Positions 22,723 to 29,935 of a stretch of 29,935 bases of DNA are shown here, piece after piece; position 1 is the first letter of the stretch, and every line of letters starts with the position of its first letter. The notes under the pieces were generated by a model, which saw only the letters and a list, made by a program, of their open reading frames with translations, had not been told where the DNA came from and did not search any database. The translations under genes and the position numbers were made by a program. Source of the stretch: Anaerolineales bacterium UBA3940 (GTDB taxonomy: Bacteria > Chloroflexota > Anaerolineae > Aggregatilineales > UBA3940); contig DGDY01000324.1 in the NCBI GenBank assembly GCA_002385675.1, positions 1 through 29,935 of the forward strand, read 5' to 3'.

Positions 22723-22776
22723 ATGCTACCTTGCCCTGCTGTGCATCGCCTCACGCACAGCAGGAAACTACCCTGA
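22723..22776 (+). CDS. Candidate leader peptide (17 residues) upstream of the binding-protein gene
   Basis: A strong AAGGAGG (22708-22714) lies 8 nt before an ATG that opens 17 codons, MLPCPAVHRLTHSRKLP. It ends TGA at 22774-22776, overlapping the next ATG as TGATG. It contains three Leu and one Val codon; two of the Leu codons are CTA, which appears uncommon in this GC-rich window. A 10-bp hairpin (22735-22764) lies within the reading frame. A Shine-Dalgarno this good on a tiny ORF inside a long leader suggests translation-dependent control of the transporter operon. Chance is not excluded, since the window is rich in purine tracts. Expression is not known. Confidence 0.45.
   Translation: MLPCPAVHRLTHSRKLP
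22735..22764 (+). promoter_or_regulatory. 10-bp hairpin inside the leader ORF
   Basis: CCTGCTGTGC (22735-22744) pairs perfectly with GCACAGCAGG (22755-22764) over a 10-nt loop. Ribosomes translating the leader ORF would open it, so it could act as the switch between leader translation and downstream expression. Confidence 0.5.
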
Positions 22777-22831
22777 TGGGTTTGCCACGGACATTTAACC
22801 ACCGCGTCCAGACAGAGGAGAAGGAGAAGAT

Positions 22832-24184
22832 ATGCGAAAGAAGCATTTGTGGCTCATCCTGGTTGTTCTGGCATTCAGCCTGGTTGTCGCTGCATGCGCC
22901 ACGCCTCAGAATGCCGTCGAGGGGGTCGGCGGTGAGGACACAGCTGAGGAAGTGCCTGCCGAGCCGGAGGTCGAGGAACCAGCTGAGGAGGAGACTGAAG
23001 AACCTGCGGAAGAGCCGACTGAGGAGGAGACTGAGGAGGCTGCCGCTGGTGGTGAACCTGCTGCTTGCGCCGAGGACGAGTTCGGCTGCGCGGTGATCCC
23101 GCCCGGCGACACCATCAAGATCGGCTACGGCGGCCCGATGGCCGGCGACTACGCCGCCTTCGGCACCGACATCTCGAACGCGGGCCTTGTCGCGATTGAC
23201 AACGCCTGCCCGCCGGTTGGGGATGCAGCGTTCGAGCTGGTGATCCAGGACACCGGCGGCTCGCCGGAGGGCGGCGCTGCGGTTGCCAACCTCTTCGTCT
23301 CGGACCCGACGGTCGTCGCTATCGCCGGTCACACCTTCTCGGGTGCGACCGAGGCGGCCATCCCGATCTACGACGAGGCCGGCTACCCGATGCTCTCGCC
23401 GTCCGCCACCAACCCCACGCTGACCGAGATGGGTTCGCGGGTCTTCAACCGTATCGCCTTCACCGACCAGGTGCAGGGTGAGCAGGCCGCGGCCTACCTG
23501 TTCAACGTGCTCGGCGTGCAGAACCTCGCGGTGATGCACGACGGTAGCGCGTACGGTCAGGGCCTGGCTGAGGTCGTCGCGGCTGAGTTCGAGGAACTGG
23601 GCGGCACGGTCGTCGCCACCGAGCCCATCACGCCGGGCGAGACCGACTACAGCGCCGCGCTCGCTGCGATCGGTGCGCTGGCTCCTGACGCCGTGTACTT
23701 CGGCGGCTATAGCGCCGAGGCGGCGGTGATCGCGAACCAGATGCCGACGGCGGGCCTCGGCGACGCCATCTTCTTCAGCGACGACGGTACGTACGGTGTT
23801 GACTTCCTGAACCTCGCCGGTGCCAACGCCGAGGGCGCCTATGCGACCTCGCTGGTTCCGCCCGAGTCGGAGGCGCGCACCGAGTTCGACGCAATGTATG
23901 AGGACCGCTTCGGGCAGCCGCCCGGTGTGCTGTCGCCGTTCACCTGGAACGGTTACGACATCGTCGCGGCGCTGTGCCACGTCGTAGCGGAGACGGCTGA
24001 AGTCGGTGACGACGGTACCGTCTACGTGCCGCGCGGCGCTCTGGTGGATAACGTCCGCGGCCTCACGGGCTTCCAGGGGCTGAGCGGCGAGATCTCGTGC
24101 AACGAGGTTGGTGAGTGCAACACCGCCGGTCCGACGTTCTTTATGGTTCAGGATGGGGATTGGGTGCTGGCTCCCACGGAGTAG
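22832..24184 (+). CDS. livJ: Branched-chain amino-acid-type ABC transporter substrate-binding lipoprotein
   Basis: This 450-residue solute-binding protein of the LivJ/type I periplasmic-binding fold is anchored by lipid at Cys22 (LVVAAC). A very acidic Glu/Pro-rich spacer (about 35-76) contains a 16-bp direct DNA repeat (22983-22998 and 23019-23034). The binding domain starts IKIGYGGPMAGDYAAFGTDI. It includes VIQDTGGSPEGGAAVANLFV, AIAGHTFSGATEAAIPIYDEAG, LSPSATNPTLT, a DGSAYGQGL hinge region and DAVYFGGYSAEAA. AAGGAG lies 5-6 nt before the ATG. The ligand may be Leu/Ile/Val, another amino acid, an amide or a small acid; the fold alone does not decide. The four other transporter genes follow. 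Confidence 0.93.
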   Translation: MRKKHLWLILVVLAFSLVVAACATPQNAVEGVGGEDTAEEVPAEPEVEEPAEEETEEPAEEPTEEETEEAAAGGEPAACAEDEFGCAVIPPGDTIKIGYGGPMAGDYAAFGTDISNAGLVAIDNACPPVGDAAFELVIQDTGGSPEGGAAVANLFVSDPTVVAIAGHTFSGATEAAIPIYDEAGYPMLSPSATNPTLTEMGSRVFNRIAFTDQVQGEQAAAYLFNVLGVQNLAVMHDGSAYGQGLAEVVAAEFEELGGTVVATEPITPGETDYSAALAAIGALAPDAVYFGGYSAEAAVIANQMPTAGLGDAIFFSDDGTYGVDFLNLAGANAEGAYATSLVPPESEARTEFDAMYEDRFGQPPGVLSPFTWNGYDIVAALCHVVAETAEVGDDGTVYVPRGALVDNVRGLTGFQGLSGEISCNEVGECNTAGPTFFMVQDGDWVLAPTE

Positions 24185-24227
24185 CGCCATTCCTCCGTAT
24201 CAATCAGGCACTGGGACAATAGTGGAG

Positions 24228-24256
24228 ACGAGGCAAGCAGCCTCTGCCTGCCTCGT
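24228..24256 (+). other. Intercistronic hairpin after the binding-protein gene
   Basis: ACGAGGCA-A-GCAG pairs with CTGC-C-TGCCTCGT (12 bp, one A-C mismatch) around CCT, followed by a short TTT. It probably terminates part of the transcripts or protects the 3' end of the binding-protein mRNA, giving more binding protein than permease. Confidence 0.65.
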
Positions 24257-24274
24257 TTCCGCTTGTCCTCTGCA

Positions 24275-24295
24275 AGCGCAGCCTCGGGCTGCGCT
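24275..24295 (+). other. Second intercistronic hairpin before the permease gene
   Basis: AGCGCAGCC (24275-24283) pairs perfectly with GGCTGCGCT (24287-24295) around TCG, ending 21 nt before the permease ATG. It has no U tract and may shield the mRNA or tune initiation. Confidence 0.5.
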
Positions 24296-24316
24296 AGCTG
24301 GATAAGTGGGGGAACA

Positions 24317-25416
24317 ATGGAAGAGACCGCTCGCCCTAGTGTGCGGGCACCCGTCGACCGCTACAGGCTCGTCCAGATCATCATTGGCGTGCTGTTTGTC
24401 GCTTACCTCCTGTGGCGGCTCTACGTGGTGCTGTTCGTCGAAGGCGTCTACGGAGCCGACACGTGGGCCCGCTTCGCCATCTCGGGCCTGGTCCTCGGCA
24501 GCGTCTACGCCGTCATTGCCATCGGATACACGCTCGTTTATGGCATCCTCTTTATGATCAACTTCGCCCACGGCGAAGTCATGATGCTGGGGGCCTTCGC
24601 CGGTTTCTTTGTCTTTGAAGGCCTCAACTCGCTCATGATCAACGCTGCGGAGGGCGTGACATTCCTCGCGGCCTACCCGGTTATCTCGGTGTTTCTCGCC
24701 TTTCTTGCCGGGATGCTCACCTCGACTGTCGCCGGTGTTTACCTGGAGAAGATCGCTTATCGCCCGCTGCGATCCGCACCGCGCCTTGTGCCGCTGATCA
24801 GTGCCATCGGTGCCTCGATCTTCCTGCAGAACGCCGCGCAGCTTATCTTTGGCCCGCAGCGCCGCACCTACATCAACCCGGAATTTCTGACGCGCGGCGC
24901 AGGCTGGGAGATCATGATCAACGAGCGCCCGGTTGTGCTGACCTACACCGGCATCTTCACGTTCGTCCTGTCGATCCTGATCCTTGTGCTGTTATACGTC
25001 ATCGTACAGCGGACGCGTCTGGGGCGTGCCATGCGCGCAGTCGCTGAGGATAAGCGGACGGCGGCCCTGATGGGCATCAACGTCAACCGGGTGATCGCGC
25101 AGACGTTCGCCATCAGCGGCGCAATGGCCGGCGCAGCAGGTGTGATGTGGGGCATCCACAACGGCATCATCTATCACTACGTGGGCTTCATCCCCGGGTT
25201 GAAAGCCTTCACCGCCGCCGTCCTGGGTGGCATCGGCAACATCCCCGGCGCGATGCTCGGCGGCCTGTTCCTGGGTCTCGTCGAGGCACTGGGGCCGGTC
25301 ATCCTCGGCCTCCACTTCCAGCTTAAAGACGTGATTGCCTTCTCCATCCTGGTGCTGGTGCTGATCTTCCGGCCTTCCGGCATCCTGGGTGAGGTGCTGT
25401 CGGAGGAGAAAGTCTG

Positions 25417-25417
<1 letters not shown>
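24317..25417 (+). CDS. livH: Branched-chain amino-acid-type ABC transporter permease (LivH family)
   Basis: This 366-residue inner-membrane permease has multiple hydrophobic helices. LivH landmarks are GLVLGSVYAVIAIGYTLVYG, MINFAHGEVMMLGAF, GRAMRAVAEDKRTAALMGIN (the cytoplasmic EAA-like coupling loop), and GFIPGLKAFTAAVLGGIGN followed by IPGAMLGGL near the C terminus. I chose the ATG at 24317 because GTGGGGG lies 4 nt upstream. An in-frame start at 24263 would begin inside the intercistronic hairpin region. The stop overlaps the next start (TGATG). It forms the translocation channel with LivM. Confidence 0.94.
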
Positions 25418-27032
<1,615 letters not shown>

Positions 27033-27036
<4 letters not shown>

Positions 27037-27815
27037 CCGCCGTTCTCGAAACCCGCGACCTGACCAAACGCTTCGGCGGGCTGACCGCCGTCAACCATGT
27101 GGACCTCGTCGTGCCCGAGCGGGTGATCGCCAGCGTGATCGGCCCGAACGGCGCGGGCAAGACGACGTTCTTCAACTGCATCACTGGCTTCTACACGCCG
27201 GACGAGGGCACAGTGCTCTTCATGGGGGAGCCCATCGTGAACCTCGCGCCGGACCAGATCGCCAAGCTGGGCATTGCGCGCACCTATCAGAACATCCGGC
27301 TGTTCGGCGCTATGACGGCCATCGAGAACGTGCTGGTGGGCCACCACCCGCGCATGAAGAGCGGCGTCATCGGCGCGATCTTCCGCACGCCCGGCACAGT
27401 GATGGAAGAGCGTCAGGCCCACCGTCGGGCGATGGAGCTTCTGGAGCTGGTCGACCTGCGCGACGAGGCCAACACCCTCGCCAGCAACCTGCCTTATGGC
27501 GCACAACGGCGGCTTGAGATCGCCCGCGCGCTGGCGAACGAACCCCGGCTGCTGCTGCTCGACGAGCCAACCGCCGGCATGAACCCGAACGAGACAGCCG
27601 AGATGACCGAGTTCATTGTCCGCCTGCGCAACCAGCTCGGGCTGACCATCCTGCTCATCGAGCATGACATGCGCGTTGTGATGCGCATCTCGGACCAGGT
27701 GACCGTCCTCGACTACGGCACGAAGATCGCCGAGGGCACGCCCGCCGAGGTGCAGAAGAACGAGCGTGTCATCCAGGCCTATCTCGGCGCGGCAGCCGTA
27801 GGGGAGGTGAACTGA
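27033..27815 (+). CDS. livG: Branched-chain amino-acid-type ABC transporter ATPase (LivG family)
   Basis: This 260-residue ATP-hydrolysing subunit is bound to the inner face of the membrane. It has Walker A GPNGAGKT (37-44), RTYQNIRLFGAMTAIENVLVG (the Q-loop region typical of LivG), a degenerate signature LPYGAQRRLEIARAL, Walker B LLLLDEPTAGMNP and the switch histidine in LLIEHDMRVVM. The signature has YGAQ where most ABC proteins have SGGQ, which is normal in LivG. It overlaps livM by 4 nt and livF by 1 nt, so all permease and ATPase genes are translationally coupled. Confidence 0.95.
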
Positions 27816-28528
27816 TGGCTCTGCTCGAAGTGCAGGACATCCACACCTACTACGGCCATATCCACGCTCTGCGCGGCGTCTCGCTTACCGTTGAGGAGGG
27901 CGAGATCGTCACGCTGATCGGTGGCAACGGCGCGGGCAAGTCCACGACGCTGAACACAATCAGCGGCGTCACCCCCGCCCGCCACGGACAGGTCATCCTG
28001 GACGGGATGGATATCACGCGGGTGCCGCCGCACGACATCGTCGGGCTGGGCATCACGCAGGCGCCGGAGGGGCGGCGAATCTTCGCCCGCCTGACGGTGC
28101 AGGAGAACCTTGACCTCGGCGCCTACTCCCGGAAGGACACCGCCAGCGTGAAGCAGACGCTTGAGATGGTCTACGAGCTGTTCCCGCGCCTCAAGGAGCG
28201 GCGCAACCAGCCCGGCGGCACGCTATCGGGCGGCGAGCAGCAGATGCTGGCGATAGGCCGCGCGATGATGGCACAGCCGCGCATTCTCCTGCTGGACGAG
28301 CCGTCGATGGGCCTTGCGCCCATCCTGGTGCAGGAGATCTTCGAGATCATCCAGCAACTCAACGCCCAGGGGACGACGATCCTGCTCGTCGAGCAGAACG
28401 CACAGGCGGCGCTGTCCATCTGCACGCGCGGCTACGTCCTTCAGACCGGCGAGATCGTGCTCGCCGGGCCTGGCAAGGAGCTTCTGCGCAACGAGATGGT
28501 GCGGAAAGCGTACCTCGGCGAAGAGTAG
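27815..28528 (+). CDS. livF: Branched-chain amino-acid-type ABC transporter ATPase (LivF family)
   Basis: This second ATPase has 237 residues, the usual size. It has Walker A GGNGAGKS (36-43), APEGRRIFARLTVQENLDLG, the signature LSGGEQQMLAIGRAMM, Walker B LLLDEPSMGLAP and the switch histidine replaced by Gln in LLVEQNAQAAL. That last feature is standard for LivF and complements the His in LivG. The ATG overlaps the livG stop (TGATG), and the terminator begins 22 nt after its stop, so livF closes the operon. Confidence 0.95.
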   Translation: MALLEVQDIHTYYGHIHALRGVSLTVEEGEIVTLIGGNGAGKSTTLNTISGVTPARHGQVILDGMDITRVPPHDIVGLGITQAPEGRRIFARLTVQENLDLGAYSRKDTASVKQTLEMVYELFPRLKERRNQPGGTLSGGEQQMLAIGRAMMAQPRILLLDEPSMGLAPILVQEIFEIIQQLNAQGTTILLVEQNAQAALSICTRGYVLQTGEIVLAGPGKELLRNEMVRKAYLGEE

Positions 28529-28549
28529 CACCGGCATGAAGATCACCAC

Positions 28550-28583
28550 GGCAGCCGCGAGCCCGGTTCGCGGCTGCCTTTTT
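28550..28583 (+). terminator. Intrinsic terminator of the transporter operon
   Basis: GGCAGCCGCGA (28550-28560) pairs perfectly with TCGCGGCTGCC (28568-28578) over a 7-nt loop and is followed by TTTTT (28579-28583). It ends only 5 nt before the ATG of the next gene. Confidence 0.93.
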
Positions 28584-28588
28584 GCGCC

Positions 28589-29916
28589 ATGAAAACCCAC
28601 CCCGACGCCCACCGAACTGCGCGGCTGCTGCTCGTCACTGTGATCCTGCTTGGCGGTGCGTGGCTGCGCTTCTCACACCTTGACTGGGACAGCCTGCTCC
28701 AGCTTCACCCGGACGAGCGCGCGATCCTGTTCGTCGCGGAGACCATCGCGACCCCTGCCGACCCGCTCGACGTGCTGCGCCCCCGGCTCTCGCCGCTCAA
28801 CCCGCTCCGCGATGAGCAGGGCGCGCCGCGCCTCTACCCGTATGGACACCTGCCACTCTACGCCCACGCCGCCGCAGGGTGGATGCTCGGCGGGGAGGGT
28901 GAAGTGGCATTCAACCGCCTGACGCTCACGGGTCGGGCGCTGTCGGCACTCGTCAGTACGCTCACGCTGGCGGCAATGGCCCTGCTCGCGCGGCGGCTCT
29001 TCGGCGGGGCGGCGGAACTGGTCGCCCCGGCGCTGGGTGCGGTCGCCGTGCTGAGCCTGCAACAGGCGCACTTCGGCGTCGTTGACACATGGCTGACGCT
29101 GTTCTCGACGCTCGCCGTGTGGTTGCTTGCCCGCTACGCCGACACCGGCCAGCCGCGTGATAGCCTGCTCGCGGGCGTGTGCATCGGGCTGGCGGTAGGC
29201 AGCAAAGCCAGCGGTGCGCTGCTGATCGCGCCGCTCCTCGCCGCCTACTTCAACCACCGCCGGGGGCGTGACCTCGCGCTCTCGCTCGCCGGAGCGGGGC
29301 TGGCCTTCGCCCTCACGAACCCCTACGCGCTGCTTGACCCCGCGCCGTTTGTGCAGGCAGTCGGAACGCAGGCGGCGATGGCCTCCGGCGCGCTGGACTG
29401 GCCGTTCACGCGGCAGTACATCGGGACGCTGCCGGTGATCTACCACGTCGAGCAGCAGGCACGCTGGGCGCTCGGCCTGCCGCTGACCCTCGCCGCGTAT
29501 GGCGGGCTGGTCTGGGCCAGCATCCGCGCCGTGCAAACGCGCCGCCGCGCGCTGATCGTCGCGCTCGTGTGGGCCTGGGCGATGCTGCTCGTCGTCGGCA
29601 CGCAGGCGGTGAAATTCCCCCGGTACATGCTGCCCGTACTCCCCACATTGATCGTACTGGGCGGGGGCCTGCTCGCCGCGCCGGGGCGTGCCTGGCTGCG
29701 AGCGGCGCTCACCGCGCTCGTCCTTGTGCCCACGGCACTCTATGCGCTTGCCTTCGTGCGGATGTACGCCCAGCCACACCCCTGGCTCGCCGCGAGCCGC
29801 TGGACCTACGCGAACCTCCAGCCCGGTACAGTGCTGATCGCAGAGGCGCATGACGACGTGCTGCCGCTCGACCTCGTCGGCGCGGATGGCGTGTGGCTGC
29901 GCGCCCGTCTGTACGA
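28589..29916 (+). CDS. GT39/PMT_2-type membrane glycosyltransferase, C-terminally truncated
   Basis: About 442 genuine codons run to the right edge without a stop. The protein is strongly hydrophobic, with an N-terminal helix (LLLVTVILLGGAWLRF) followed by an outer loop carrying LHPDERAILFVAET. The acidic HPDE loop is characteristic of the GT39/PMT_2/ArnT-like families, which move sugars from lipid carriers. Later landmarks are FGVVDTWLTLFSTLAVWLLA, GLAVGSKASGALLIAPLLAA, LALTNPYALLDP-like features and AVKFPRYMLPVLPTLIVLGG. The substrate is unknown. No Shine-Dalgarno precedes the ATG, which sits 5 nt after the operon terminator, so the true start or promoter may lie elsewhere. Its last codons before the edge (CLLYTS) come from adapter sequence. 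Confidence 0.82.
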
Positions 29917-29935
29917 CTGTCTCTTATACACATCT
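29917..29935. other. Nextera transposase mosaic-end adapter (library artefact)
   Basis: The last 19 bases, CTGTCTCTTATACACATCT, are exactly the reverse complement of the Tn5 mosaic end used in Nextera libraries. They are not genomic. They extend the truncated glycosyltransferase frame artificially, and on the minus strand they create the peptide MCIRDS, a known artefact of untrimmed contigs. Confidence 0.98.

Noticed and set aside
22983..23034. Repeated Glu/Pro codon region in the binding protein seen as a possible DNA repeat or CRISPR-like array
   Set aside because: It is a low-complexity acidic linker behind the lipobox, with only one 16-bp exact repeat pair.
22671..23096. A 141-codon plus-strand frame overlapping the transporter leader
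   Set aside because: It crosses the 17-codon leader ORF and the binding-protein gene in another frame, lacks a Shine-Dalgarno and becomes Arg/Ser-rich inside livJ.
22751..24190. A 479-codon minus-strand open frame opposite the binding protein
   Set aside because: The plus-strand frame has a signal peptide, lipobox and the LivJ fold. The reverse frame is Arg/His-rich with no recognisable feature.
29709..29933. Minus-strand frame beginning MCIRDS
   Set aside because: Its start lies in the Nextera adapter, and the frame is antisense to the glycosyltransferase.

Overview
The window looks like a short-read metagenomic contig from a GC-rich bacterium, most likely a member of the Chloroflexota. 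I infer the phylum from gene content and style: zwf next to opcA, lipoproteins and membrane proteins with Thr/Pro-rich linkers, Ycf46/Ycf35-type genes outside cyanobacteria, and short palindromic intergenic repeats. I could not run a tree. The last 19 bases are the Nextera transposase mosaic end, so the right edge is a library artefact and real sequence stops near 29916.

Layout. (1) 1-4381, minus strand: a pentose-phosphate block transcribed tkt > rpiB > zwf > opcA (cut by the left edge). (2) 4568-7715, plus strand: a TetR regulator whose promoter carries a perfect 20-bp palindromic operator, followed by two acyl-CoA dehydrogenase subunits. The first lacks the usual catalytic glutamate, so the two probably form a heteromeric enzyme. 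Converging on them are two hot-dog dehydratase genes (HadA-like and HadB-like; 7911-8762, minus), which supply the next beta-oxidation step. (3) 8939-17398, minus strand: a long run of poorly characterised genes. In transcription order these are a Ycf46-like AAA ATPase, a basic helical protein, DUF1257 (Ycf35), DUF2997, a 71-residue protein, a GrpE-like coiled-coil protein, a lidless Hsp70, a formylglycine-enzyme-like protein without the catalytic cysteines, a PflX-type radical SAM protein and a metallo-beta-lactamase-fold hydrolase. The last four are fused by 1-8 nt overlaps or a 1-nt gap. This is the best candidate for an undescribed system. Two copies of a palindromic repeat family with 9-bp periodicity flank parts of it.

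(4) 17489-20560, plus strand: a lipoprotein, then sucC-sucD with their own promoter and a clear terminator. (5) 20629-22503, minus strand: a two-helix membrane protein, a single-pass protein with a six-cysteine ectodomain, and a lipoprotein. (6) 22606-28583, plus strand: a complete branched-chain amino-acid-type ABC transporter (binding protein, two permeases, two ATPases). Its elaborate leader contains a promoter, a palindrome between -35 and -10, a hairpin with a U run, and a 17-codon upstream ORF spanning a second hairpin. The operon ends at a strong terminator. (7) 28589 to the edge: a truncated GT39-type membrane glycosyltransferase.

Together the genes suggest a heterotroph that imports amino acids or similar small molecules, oxidises acyl-CoAs, and runs a TCA cycle and pentose phosphate pathway. 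No rRNA, tRNA, CRISPR array, insertion sequence or phage gene was seen. The only intergenic stretch over 300 bases (22504-22831) is the regulatory leader of the transporter operon.
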